Shown here piece by piece: positions 1 to 10,892 of a DNA stretch of 64,000 nt; within the stretch, counting starts at the first letter, position 1; each line of letters starts with the position of its first letter. Below the pieces are notes generated by a model. That model did no database searches. It was not told where the DNA came from and was given only the letters and a program-made list of their open reading frames with translations. Source of the DNA: Schistocephalus solidus. Its lineage: Eukaryota > Platyhelminthes > Cestoda > Diphyllobothriidea > Diphyllobothriidae. A program made the translations under genes and the position numbers. Where the stretch lies: positions 28,344 to 92,343 of the forward strand of contig WEDG01005032.1 of NCBI GenBank assembly GCA_017591395.1. The letters run 5' to 3'.

Positions 1-3000
1 ATGGCTTATCCCTTACGGAAGAGTAAAAGGTATTTACTTATTTTTTAATGCATAGTTTATATGCACGTATAGGGGGATTAATCGGATCGCCTCTCGTTAT
101 ATGCTTGTCTTTTGATAATTTAGTTTAAGGGCGGATCTTACATTTTGTCGTATACACAGTCAATTCCATTAGGGTTCCAAGGTAAGTGTCTTGTCAGAAC
201 CTCACAGTCGCTCTAATTGAATGCACAGAGTTATTTGCTTGCAACACACCGTGCTTCTGAATAATATTTCGAAGAACTCCACAGCATATTTCCGTGTTTT
301 GACATGGTTACTGTTAGTTTATTCTTTTTAGTGGCTCACAGTCACACAGGGTTCACCTACCTAAGAATACTGCAGGGTGATATCATACTTTCCATTGTCT
401 ATTTGTCCACGGAACTAAATTTACTTTTAGCTGAAGGGCGCACCACTTTATTGTCACATCCGAGGTATGGAGGTAGGTACTCAATGAATATGCCTAAGAA
501 GAGCTGGAAAATAATCAATACCTTGAGTGTAGGATGTTCACAATCTCTGTGTAGAGATATTTAAACTGCCCGAACAGCCATCCCTATAGAAACGGTGGTT
601 TATAAGTCGCCATATTGCCGAAATTTGTTGAAAATGCATGTTTTTTGCTGGCGAACATATTGAATTTTTGTAATTTGAAGTCTGTATCTGCTTGTATTTG
701 ATTTGTAGAAACTGAAACTACGCAGGACTTATGTTCTAAGTGCGTTTGCCGATCATATTACAGGACATGCTCTTTCCGTTGTGTCTCTGGTCACAATTTG
801 GAGCCCTCCATGCAGTCGCATAGAGCTCCAAATGTATGCTGAAGCGAGTTCTGATGGCAACCGGTTTGTTGCCCACTAGTTTGAGCATTAGCTGTGCTAG
901 CGCTCGATAGCCGAAAAGATCCGGATTTGAACTTCAAGTGCCCCCAAACCTGGGGCTAGGTAAGGCTGGCTGGCGGCTACTAGTAAAACAAATATGGCCA
1001 TTCCAGTCTCCTCGCGCTATGATGAGGCTCGTTACAATGCTCGAGATGTTGATGTAGCCATTGTAAGATTCCGCTTGCTTTGAAAATGAACTTGTGACTT
1101 CACTTGAGTTGGCATGTACATATATTGCCGTTAATCCCGCTATTTATATCTTATCCTCTTCATGCCAACTAAGCGCTCTGTTCGCTTTTCTGTCAATTAG
1201 GCATATATATCTACCCAGGGAGGCTAGTCATTGAGTTTTATGAAGGGCGATCGGCCGCTACCGCTGCTAGTAAGGAAAATGGTGCGGTATTTCAGGGTCA
1301 TACTGTGTCCGTCAGTCGCATGAAACCCTGGCACAACAAGATCCTCGGTGAACTGATCGAGTGGATCGACCCGGATGCCTTCTACGACGATACCCCCGAC
1401 GCCAAGTGCATTCCGATCGACCCATGTCCTTCATTTTCGGCGTCAGGGGATCCGGTGGAGTCCGGTGACTGTCCGAGCATCGCATCCAAAATTGCGTGAG
1501 GACTGTTTGCTGATTATAATCATTGATAACGCATACTGTTTGTTTATTTCTCATGGTCAAAATAACCCTGCCTGTTACTTTGGCTTCCGTTTCCTCTACG
1601 CGTAGGCTGATGAAGATTATGGCCCAATTACGATACCTCAATACCAGCCAACTTCATGCCGTCTTCGAGATTACACACGCTCGTCGTGTGACCCTCGATA
1701 GCCGTGTAGATCCTTCCCTTCTAACAGGTATCTCATTGGGCTGATCTTTCTTTTGCATTCTTTTTTAAACTTGCTAAAACTCTAGGAATGTTTATTTTGA
1801 TTAAACAAGTGAATTTCTGGACAATGTCTGTGTTAAATCACTCGGTGGTGAATCGGAGGGCTATAGCCGGCGAACTGCAGACACGGGCAGTCGTGGCCCG
1901 AAGGTTATTAAACCTGCTTATGAAGCATCTTAGTTTTTCCAGCCACACTCCCCCTAATTTCTGAGTGTTCACCTGCCCTCTTATTGCAGGATTAAGCTTT
2001 GAAGGTGGCTGTTATCACAACTTGTTCTGCCAACGAGGCCTTATCATAAAGGAATGGATATTGCACTTAGATGTCAATATATTATTTAATTGGCGGATGA
2101 GAGAGATCGGCAGACTTTGTTCTTGACCGTGGGCGAACACGCTACGGTGCATGTATTAACCTGAGATTATCTCCTAATGCAACCCACCTAAAAAATTTTT
2201 CTACTTGGAACCCTATTTAGGGGGGCGGAGCTTAAATTCTATGCCAAATACTTCACAGCATTTTCATTTTGTGATTTCTGATAATGACGAACTGGCGTCT
2301 ACGTCGCAAAAGTACTTAAATTTCCCTCATTGTCTTTGCAGAGTAAGCAACGTCCGTGACTTTAAGGGGTTGGGGGGGGTGATTAAAATTGTTTCATTAC
2401 TGAGATTTCACGGTCAGGGCCACTGTCATTTGTATACTGCGCATAGAGTTAGTTTGGCGTCCTCACAGACTCCCTAAGCCTGTCCCCTCCCTCCTCTGAC
2501 CCTTTTTGTCCGGGTTTCATGCTCTTGAATAACAATTGCCCCCTGCACGAATTTGTTGTTATCACGCAACTTTAACTTTTGGTTTGTCCACTTTAGTCCC
2601 TGCAGTCCATAAAACCCTAATTTTTGTCAAATCCTCTAAGCCATTGATTTACGAGAGGTTTAGTGGTAAGGGACCCCTCCCCATAGATCTTCGTGCCGTC
2701 AATATTGAAAATTTGTCATATCTCCGCACCGGGACGTGTATTTTAACTTCATCAGACTAAGAATTTTGACAATAGTAAGGTCGCATGAGCGTTGGAGTGA
2801 ATGTGTTTTACGTGTTCGGCAGGTTTCCGTCATTTCTCTCGTTTTCGAGGTTTTCAGCCAACATTCCTTGCTATTTCGCAGTCTGCATATAATTTTTTTA
2901 CTCTCCCCCGTCAACATTTTTAGCTGAAACTGAACCCTGGCTGACTCCTCTTGCTCGAAAACTGCTAAAAACACTGCCTGCCCTAAACAAACGACGAAAA

Positions 3001-4455
3001 AGGGATCGAACTGCCCCTCGAGAGACTCGCTTTCGAATAAAACGTGACCATGTGCGTGAAGTGGTGGAAAATTGCAAGGTTGCGTGGCTGGAGAACATCA
3101 ATACCGAACTTCGAGAATGCGACAAAAGTTTGTTTGAGGGTACGTCTTTTAGAAGCATACCGTGATTTCTTACTTTCAAGGTCCCTTGATGGTAGTTTGT
3201 TGGCACTGTCTGTATGTCAAACAAACGGAGTGCGCATGGCTATTATCAGGGGATTTGAGGTGGCCTCGGTGAGCCTGACTGCTTGTACCAACGTCTTCTG
3301 GTAACAAAGCGCTGGATTCGTTTACTGAATATCCCATCTCTCGGCTGTGGCTAGCACACGTTTGGTGTAGCCCTTTAGAGTAGCTTGCTGGTGTCCGGTA
3401 GACAACTTATAAGACTTCTTTAGCATCGACTAGATGTGTCAACCTATAACTTCAAATTGATCTGTATTCACATCCACCTAGGTAGGCGGGTATCTTTTCA
3501 CGTACCCTCTTTTCCAGACGCCTTTTTGTACGGTCAGTATATCCCGCTCAAAAGGAACTGGTCAATAGATATATGTATCTCGGTTTGGCCTGCACAGCTA
3601 GTCGGTCTCAACCATAGGACGCAAGTTCGCCGCGGGGAAAGCGCTCGTGATAGTGGCCTTTAGCCTTCGTCGTCCCCTATAAAAGGCAGTCTTCGAAATA
3701 AGTCGTGCTTGGTTGCCTTAGCATTAGTAGGCTTTGTGACAAAATTCCTAATGTTCTGGAAGATTAATCTCTCCGGATAGCCGTTTGCTCGGAGTGTGTT
3801 CTGCAGCTGCTCTAGCTCTGCATCAACATTTTCAGGAGAGCCGATAAGTTACACTCTAGCCGTCAAGTCCTGGAATAAATCTCCATTTAGATTTCAAGGA
3901 ACAAAACTGGACAAATTAATATATTTTCTCACCCAGGTTTTCTTTCAGAATACTTTGCGTTGGACAAATTTAACCTCTTGTCTGTGTAGAGGGACATCGA
4001 GGAACGTTATTTCAAGATAGATCTTAGCCTCTGCAGCGGGGGGTGCGCTCTGTTAAACTTCCGAACTAAGGTGTCCATGTCGGTGTTATGATCTGGCAGA
4101 CAGAAGGTGTCGTCGACGTGCTGCTCTTATTGATGCTTGCCTCGGTTGTTTGCACGCCCGTTTACCGCCAATAAAAATAGCCCTTTATGCACTAGACCAC
4201 TTCAATGTACCCATTGTCCCTTTGTTTAAAGCTCTGTGCGGTTCCACCGAAGTTTAATGCTCCTAGGCAAATAGTAGTCATTGCATGAAATTTTAGCGCT
4301 GTGTACCTGTTTTTTTCCTGTCGGAATGCAATATATCCTTGTGCATTACAGTGTATGTTGGTTGTCGTCCCTTATTTATGCAACTGTCAATTATTATTGA
4401 TTTATATCTTAGTTGTTAACCAGGAGGAACCTTCTACTTCGTGAAATTGGACTGA
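1..4455 (+). CDS. Spliced gene for an RRM-like protein (3' part)
   Basis: Five exons join with matching phases: 124-181, 1201-1495 (or from 1219), 1606-1727, 2924-3139 and 4424-4455 (TGA). Each is bounded by AG/GT, with good donors GTAAGT at 182, GTGAGG at 1496 and GTACGT at 3140. The joined length, 723 bases, is divisible by three (240 residues from base 124). A further partial exon may end at 22, with donor GTAAAAG; the start lies left of the window. Exon 1201-1495 carries the pattern RLVIEFYEGRSAATAASKE followed by GAVFQGHTVSV, which resembles the RNP1/beta3-alpha2-beta4 half of an RNA-recognition motif. The 2924-3139 exon is basic (NKRRKRDRTAPRETRFRIKR), possibly RNA-binding or nuclear. 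The 32-base last exon ends GTFYFVKLD. I do not recognise the orthologue. RNA binding is inferred; the exon chain is the stronger claim, and the last exon the weakest link. Confidence 0.6.
880..1035 (+). mobile_element. Degenerate tRNA-derived SINE in intron
   Basis: A tRNA-like stretch with a GGATTTGAACTT B-box-like site near 930 is followed by a body (GGGGCTAGGTAAGGCTGG ... ATGGCCATTCCAGTC) that matches the 3' part of the SINEs at 62527-63215. The insertion lies in the intron between exons 124-181 and 1201-1495 of the RRM-like gene. The palindrome ATGGCCAT and the CCAGTC arm near 1000-1015 are kept, but the CTGATGA core seen in the other copies is lost. Confidence 0.5.
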
Positions 4456-6149
4456 TCGGCTTGCCTCCTGATCATCGACCTCATGGATCCACAAGCCCCA
4501 AAAGTGTTCACAGACGCTGTTTTTTACCTTTTCCACCCCATACCTTTTGTTCTTTGGCCAATGTAAGCTTCACTGCGCATTATTTTTTGCTTTTGGTTGC
4601 GGAATCTGTCAGACTCAGTTCCCATACAGTTCCTTCTTGATAATCCATATAGTTGCGAAATAATATTGATGGTGATTAAGAATACCGGAATTTCGGTCTC
4701 TGACTCGTTAACTACCATCAGTGATGCCTCAACTCCGAGACTGGCATCTGGGTTTTCACTCATGGTTGTTTGCTCATATAGGTTAAGCGCTCTCCCATTT
4801 GAACTATGGGACCACACAGTACCAACAGAGACAGCCAATCCTAACTACATAAGCCACTAGGCCCCAAACCAGCGAACTCCAACGACAGTGAAGACGTCTG
4901 GTTTCATTGGTGCTATGTCTGCGTTTCGCTCATCCGAATTCAATATTCTTATATGCTATTCGCTGTTCTTGTATCCAGTGATTGCATTCCGTTTGAGGAT
5001 CTCCACGCCTGGGCTCGAGTAATTGCGGGGTGGGTAAAAAGTACTGAGGCCAATAATCGGTGATTGAGGTAGCACATTTCTGTCGTAGTGAACATCGCTC
5101 TTCGACCTTTTTATGGCGCCTAGGGTACTGGGTGTGCCCTAAAAGCCACAATAATGGGACCATGCCTCGGTCAGCAGGGAAATTCCTAAGTCTAAGCTGA
5201 CATCTCACGTATTAGTGGTCGCTAGCGAGGCCAGGGCATGTAGTGACCGCAGTTCATGCTTGGGGGACGGGGGAGGTAAAAGCATTGTGTCTGCTTTTAT
5301 GAGTTTGGATGAACAAGTCCAGAAGACCTGTGCCCGTGTGGTGTGCTGCACCACACAAGGCAAGGGCCGCTGTTGTTTTCTGGTCATATATCTGACTGCG
5401 TTAGTCTAATGGACATGGGTAAGGTCCGCGGGTCTGGGGACGCTCTCAGTGAAAGTTAATAACTGTCCTGTTTACTTTCTGAGGAAATCAGTACGTCAGG
5501 TTCAAGTACATTCTTCGGAAAGAACCCTTTCAGGTTCTGTCTGAAAGTTGATATTTGAGCTGAAAGCCATCAGCTTCTGCAAGCAGCCAGTAGTATACAC
5601 TGCGAAATAAATTACCATACAAACCGCACAGGCTTTTAGCTAATACATGTACTGTCAATATGGTAAGTAATTACGTAAATCAAATAACTTACGTGACAGG
5701 AGATCGGTCAAACACGGGTCATTAGAAATTAGCACTACAGCTGCATGGGCCAGCAAAGCGTTCGCTCCCAGGCAGTGAACCGAACGATTCGAATATTCAA
5801 TACTTCAGCAAGCGCTAGTTCGAACCTCCGTGCCAATGGCACACCGGCACTTTAACCCAGCTGTTACACAATTTACTGACGACGAATTACTCAAGTTATT
5901 TATCATAAACTTCTGTCTGATGTCGTCTTTCGACCTCTGGTGTTCCACGGTTTGGGATTTTATTGCCAGCAGTCACAACTCATTATATGCTTTCTACTTC
6001 CACAAATGAGCAAAAATATCAGTTAATGAACCGTCACCCGCTCTCAACGTATCACACTGGAAATCGTTAACTTTGCCAACCTGAGCGCAATTTTTTCCTT
6101 TGCTGTGCTTGGAAGTTAATTACCATATAGAGGTGCATTTTCGCATTCC
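4456..6149. other. No gene seen
   Basis: This is the flank downstream of the RRM-like gene. Apart from the tRNA-like remnant at 4740-4860 I see no exon chain, repeat or RNA gene. The open frames here are short and lack splice-site support. An AATAAA occurs near 5587 but is too far from 4455 to assign with confidence. Confidence 0.5.
4740..4860 (-). mobile_element. tRNA-derived SINE remnant
   Basis: Read on the minus strand, a GTGGTCCCATAGTTC AAATGGGAGAGCGC stretch looks like the acceptor, D-arm and A-box region of a tRNA. It is followed by a poor anticodon region and no good B box. It could be a decayed SINE head rather than a working tRNA: the T arm does not fold and the anticodon loop is not clear. 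Confidence 0.35.
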
Positions 6150-6244
6150 AGGGGTGCGAGTAAGTAAAGAAAAAATTTGTTCGCTCGCCGGAATTATGGC
6201 TTTATTCGTCTGAGCATTGGAAATCTTACTGGAGTCCATCGTCA

Positions 6245-6605
6245 GAGATAAAACGGCAACAAAAAACGAGTAACAGTTATAGGGGGCAGGAGCCAATCAG
6301 ACACCAGTCCGGTGACTTCGCCGGACCCAGTAGCCAGTGCCAGATCTCTTAAGTGATTGACCGAGTTTTCGTTGGAGGCCCAGTCTTCAATCAATTCTCA
6401 GATTGTTTTGCATCTGGCGTGGGTGATTATCTTCGTGGCTGAGAAGTTAAACTCGTGACCCGTTTCGCAGATGTGGGCAGTCACTTATGATAAGCCGTCA
6501 CCCCGTCTCAGAGCAAGCTTATGCTCGTGTATGAACGATACAAGCATACGTTCAGTCTGTCCTGTGTAGTTACGGGAACAGTTTTGGCACGGAATGTGAT
6601 ACACT
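6245..6605 (-). pseudogene. GIY-YIG endonuclease domain of Penelope
   Basis: The minus frame reads VVYHIPCQNCSRNYTGQT, then a region with VSFIHEHKLALRRGDGLS, a stop, and HICETGHEFNFSATKII. The V-Y-x-I-P-C-x-x-C ... Y-x-G-Q-T pattern is the GIY-YIG start typical of Penelope elements, and the later H and E-rich segment matches the family's C-terminal half. There are stops after GDGLS and after CKTI. The domain nicks target DNA in active copies; here it is broken. Confidence 0.8.
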
Positions 6606-6640
6606 ACGCTGCTCATTAGGATTCAATTTTTACTTGATTC

Positions 6641-8631
6641 TCATGGCCCTGCTGCACATGGCAGCTTTGGACCGGCGTGCAATTCCAACACCAAGTCATC
6701 AACAATATGCTCGGTCGCTTCTGACACGTCCTTGATGCATGGCATCGCATGCCATGTCGTAGGGATTGGTTCTGATTGGGTCCTCAGGGGGTAGACATGT
6801 AGGAATCGGCTTATGAACGCCTTCGGGTAGCCGTTCCGCATAAACTAATCGCGGATGTCACGAGCATCACGCGTTTTTTTCCACCGGGTTGCTGCAATGA
6901 GTCTGGATGCGTTTGAACAGTGTTGTCACATGGATTCTTTTGTGAGCCACCGGAAGGGTGTTGTGAAAATTGAGAAGCTGCATGATGTGCGCGGCTTTCC
7001 TGGAGAAATCCGTTTCCATTTTGCCGTTAGGACTTCCCCTGACGAATACATTAAGGAAGGGGAGCTGCTGCTCTTTTTCTTCTTTCCTCGTGAATTTTAT
7101 ACCTGAAGAGATCGAGCTAAGGCGGTCATGGAAATGCTCCAGCATGTTACTCTTGACGATAACAAATATATCGTCACGTAACGGCGCCAAAAGATCGGCG
7201 GTTGTTGAGTGAAGTCGATCTTTTCCAGCTCTAGTATGACCAATTCTACCACTCAACCAGAGATTGGGAAACCAATTGGAGTTCCCTTAAGCTGCTCATA
7301 GGTTTCTCTGGCAAAGGTGAAGTAGGTCTTTTAATAAAATTCTAACAGCCTCAGGTGTTCAATTTTGAGAGAACTCTGGGTTTCGTCGTATGACTCCTCA
7401 AGTTTCCTGCGCAAGACTTCTTGTGCTAAACTCGGCGGGATGGATGTGAATAAATACGTCACGTCAAAAGAGACCATCACTTCATCCGAGGTCTGCCAGG
7501 AATTGGGGGGCTGAACGGACTGAGGCAGATGAAATGTTTTGAAGGAATTTTAGTTTCGAGTACATTAATTTTACCAGATTATAGGAGAGGCTGCCTTTAA
7601 GGGCAACGATTGGCCACAATGGAACATTTGGATTATGGATCTTTGGTAGACCATAGAAGCGAGCCATGACAGTATCCGTTGGTTCCATTGGGCGCCGTTC
7701 GTTCTCCGTGATCACATTTTGGCATTTGAATTCTCTGAGTAATTTATTAAACCGACTTACTATTGCTTTGACTTGTGCGTCATGCGATGGTCTGTAAAAT
7801 TCTGTGTCGTGAAGTAGAGTTTTGGCTTTCTCACTGTGGTCTTCTCGATTCATTACGACAGTTGATCGCCCCTTATCAGTGGGTAGGATGATAATTTGTT
7901 CGAAAAACATTGGATTGGTCTGCGCGCCATCAGAAAAGAGGTTACACATGGTCGGACTGAGTGTTTCTCGTCGTCAGTCGTTTCAGTTCTCACAAGCATG
8001 GCTTCCAGGGCTGCAATGAATTCAACAGGGGCGGCGTCGGTGGTGTTAAAACAAACTTCATTCCGCAGCACCCATAGTTACTGCTCCGTTTGTTGTTTGG
8101 ATAAGAGGTTGCGGGCCAAAATCGAGCTTGCTGTATCGGATAGCTGTAACTTAATCTTAACTTTATCTCTGCCGATGGATTCCAGTAAGAGTTCGAAATC
8201 TTAGATGAATAAAGCCATGATTCTGGCGTGCGAGCAACTTTCTTCTTCGCTAAATACTGTTTCAAGGAAAACTTGCTTATCAGTGTTTTGAACTGAGAAC
8301 GAATGTACTGAGGTCGCCATCTGGTAATCAAACAGGTAGTCACTGTCTTAATTTCGCGAAGAGAAATAAGTTCGGTCACAGGTTCGAAGTTTGCTAGCAG
8401 TTAATTTTTGGAGTCCAGGTACCTATGTATCCTATCAGTCACCAAGCCACGATTCTTACCGCCTAATGATAGATTAAAACGCGTTGGCTTGATTATATTG
8501 AGGAATGCGCTGATATGCCGGTTTGACTTCTGCGTCGGCCGTAAGTCGGTCTCCCCTGCACGCAGCATCAGCCAGAGTAGAGCAATCCGCACTCGACGAG
8601 CAGATAACCAACGCCACTTAGCGTACCTCAT
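6641..8631 (-). pseudogene. Penelope reverse transcriptase, frameshifted
   Basis: The best segments are 7949-7482 (includes LPTDKGRSTVVMNRE and FYGLPKIHNPNVP), then SFDVTYLFTSIP (motif A), QLKGTPIGFPIS (motif B), then 7256-6867 with DDIFVIVKSN and QQLPFLNVFV, then NGYPKAFISRFL. These are the family's hallmark motifs in the right order. The frame changes inside the catalytic box: FWRRYV and DDIFVIV are in different frames near 7171-7180, consistent with one missing base. A stop lies just before the KTYFTF segment. The region before motif A is split over two frames (8379-7990 and 8071-7853). RT activity is not expected from this copy. Confidence 0.85.
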
Positions 8632-8640
8632 ATGACAATT

Positions 8641-10347
8641 GATTTTTCACTTACGTTGGCCACCTCGCTTGACGATGTTGGAACCGGATTTAGCTATTCC
8701 CCGAAGAAACCTCGGGTGTCTTAGGGCTGCGCACGCTCTTGAGCTTGCATACCGCTCGAACGAGGACCGTATTGAAGTAACTGCCATGACCAACACTGAA
8801 AAGATGCGTGATTCCCTCGAGGTTGGAACTAAAACTTGCAGCATCAACCGCCAATTAAGCGCTCGTCATGAGATTATGAAATTACGGCTCATTAATTTGC
8901 GCGAACGTTAAAATTCAGTTGCCAATCCATGCGTGGCCACGTATAATCTCATTGACTCGCCATCTTCCACCCCCCGAAGATGACGAGCCACAACTGAAAC
9001 CCTCGATATCTCCCCTCTAGTACCTGTCGCAACGTAATCCCTCATTCCGTCACGGTAGCTTCTATCGATGTAACCCGTCAAAAAATCTCTATAGCGATAA
9101 TTCTACACCTCGTTTATTTCGTTTGATGACGGATGGATCTAGCTACCGAGATGAACTTGAATAATATCTTCAGCCATGTGAACGACAACATTCTCAATGA
9201 CCACAAATCCTGGGTTCGAACCCCAGTTATCACAAACTTGAGGTTAGGTACGGCTAGATCCCTAGTCTTCGGATGAAATCCCTTAAAACCTTCCTGGTCA
9301 CCATGCGATTACCTGCGAGGCGCTACATTGAGTCCCAAGGCACAACGCAAGGTGGTACTAATAAAAGTGAAGCTGCGCGCACCTGGACGTAATTGACAAA
9401 GGAGGGATTTCTGGATTTATCCTCCGTTCAAAAACGAACTTTCATCGTTTGTGATTAACGCACGTCGACCATTATCCCAGGGAGCCTAGATACTGCAATC
9501 CTGTATCACGTACAGGCGGCAGCGGGAATGGCCTACCAATGGCAGTAATTCACTGCATACTTCTGACTCGGAAGTCTAAATGCAAACCCAACCGCGATCC
9601 TCTGAAGACGATTACCACCGCGTACGCCACAGCACGGAAAGTAGATTGTGATGATAGTTTGGTAGATGCAGTATCTGGTCTCCCAGTGTTCAGCCCGTTG
9701 GGTGGACAGGCAAGCCCAAAACAGCCCGTATACGCATGCCGCAGACACGATTGACTAAGTTCCTTCAATGAATGACCCACTCGAATTTAATCTGGGTATT
9801 AACATCACATTTAGAACCCATTGCAAATAGATTCACTGTTCCGAGTTGTCTCACCACGACTTCCAATAGTTAAAATGCGTATGACACCGTTTACAGTGAG
9901 AAAGTGTGATGAGACGCCAGGAAAAACGGATTTCCCAAAATTAACCAGACATACCACTTACATGCGCCAGTCCATTGGCAGTCTCTAAGCCATCTGACGT
10001 GGGAATTGGGCTTAAGGTTGTAGAGAGCATACTCATTCATGCACCAGAGTATAACGAGCAATCCGAAGCAGCACGAATCATTAATAGTTACGCACACAGC
10101 TATTGTGCTGTCATATAATGAACTTTGAGGGGTCAAACAGTCTAGAGAGCCTAGGCTGCTATACAGTTGGACTCAAGGCCGGACCCCATGACCGATCTCG
10201 GCCTCTACACGCACAACCTTTTTCCTTCCACTTCTCTAGCAAGCTAAATTATCCTTTAGAATTTCTGAATACTTTTAAATGGTGTTCAGCTTTGGAGCAA
10301 TGTAGATTCGAAAACACGGACATATTTACACCAAATGTATTATCTGC
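8641..10347. other. Mostly no gene; possible diverged repeats
   Basis: I see no exon chain here. Around 9533-9780 both strands are open, which often marks a GC-rich diverged repeat and not a gene. The interval 8639-8911 is open on both strands too. The part next to 10348 is the 3' flank of the ribosomal protein gene. I saw no transposon motif apart from the weak SINE remnant at 9195-9270. Confidence 0.4.
9195..9270 (+). mobile_element. Possible SINE remnant with B-box
   Basis: CCTGGGTTCGAACCCCAG near 9210-9228 is a perfect T-arm-like hairpin with a consensus B-box core (GGTTCGAACC). It is followed by TTGAGGTTAGGTACGGCTA, which resembles the body start of the SINE at 945-985. No A-box or cloverleaf could be drawn, so a tRNA gene is unlikely. 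Confidence 0.3.
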
Positions 10348-10892
10348 CTAATTTTCGTCTTCATCTTCGGTTTCCTCAGTTTCGAAGTTGAAGAATCGCA
10401 GTTCGTAAGACGTCTTGTTTGACGCGATGACATGAAGATAATCACGAAGATTATGGCGCTTGAGGAATCGCTTCGTTAGGTACTTAAGGTATCTGAAACA
10501 GGTAATCAGGAATAGGTAGAATTAGTACCTTTTAGAAAACGGAATGCTGGCCGTAACGATGATAGTTGACTTATCACGGTCAACGTGTACGTCCTTCCCA
10601 AGGTTCTCTACTTTGCCCTGGACCTTGATGCGGCTCCTTAAGTACTTTTCCTACAAGGAGATTGAGTGTTTTGACTAGGGAAGGTGGCCCTAATCCAGCA
10701 ATTAGATGCTGTCCTCCACCGGGTATCACTTACGAATGCAGCAAAGTCGATAATGTCTTTATCGATAACATCTGCAGAACACTGAATAGTGAACCTTAGC
10801 GGCTGCTTCTTCTTCGGTTGAACCTTAAGGTTAGGTTTCACAGCAGGCTAAAGCAAGTCAAACAGCACAAGCGAACTCACTGCAGCGACCAT
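10348..10892 (-). CDS. RPL22: 60S ribosomal protein L22 (complete, spliced)
   Basis: Four coding exons on the minus strand: 10892-10881 (ATG GTC GCT GCA), 10847-10734, 10650-10529 and 10492-10348 (TAG). The introns are 33, 83 and 36 bases, all GT...AG, and phases agree. The protein is 130 residues, the usual L22 length. Family landmarks are [20 protein letters not shown], then [48 protein letters not shown], and an acidic tail [12 protein letters not shown]22 sits on the large ribosomal subunit and binds 28S rRNA. The reading frame is unbroken and nothing suggests a pseudogene: introns are kept, so it is not a processed copy. Upstream minus-strand sequence from 10893 would hold the promoter; no clear TATA element was seen. 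Confidence 0.97.

Larger units (their letters stand above)
6150..8640 (-). mobile_element. Penelope-like element, broken copy
   Basis: Minus-strand frames give, in order, an N-terminal segment (8631-8401), the region before the fingers (8379-7853), Penelope-type reverse transcriptase, and a C-terminal GIY-YIG endonuclease ending near 6245. Frames shift several times and contain stops, so the copy is dead. Penelope-like elements are retroelements distinct from LINEs, with an RT related to telomerase. A possible ribozyme remnant lies 3' of the coding region at 6219-6245. Both ends are approximate because no terminal repeats were found. Confidence 0.85.

Noticed and set aside
1..29. ATG at the first base with a GT at 30
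   Set aside because: In the frame needed to join exon 124-181 this exon has a TAA; the alternative donor at 23 works better, and the ATG at base 1 is probably chance.
994..1062. Possible exon ATGGCCATTCCAGTC... with donor GTAAGA
   Set aside because: Its phase does not fit the exon at 1201, and the sequence is explained by the SINE.
4413..4640. 75-residue frame
   Set aside because: Wrong frame for the phase-matched last exon at 4424-4455; no domain.
4755..4850. tRNA gene on the minus strand
   Set aside because: The A-box half is good but no T arm or clear anticodon loop follows; a SINE head fits better.
6245..6605. Free-standing homing endonuclease (GIY-YIG)
   Set aside because: It follows Penelope RT in the same strand and order, which is the normal place for this domain in that element.
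9533..9780. Genes on both strands (71-76 residues)
   Set aside because: Three overlapping frames on opposite strands with no domain or splice support.
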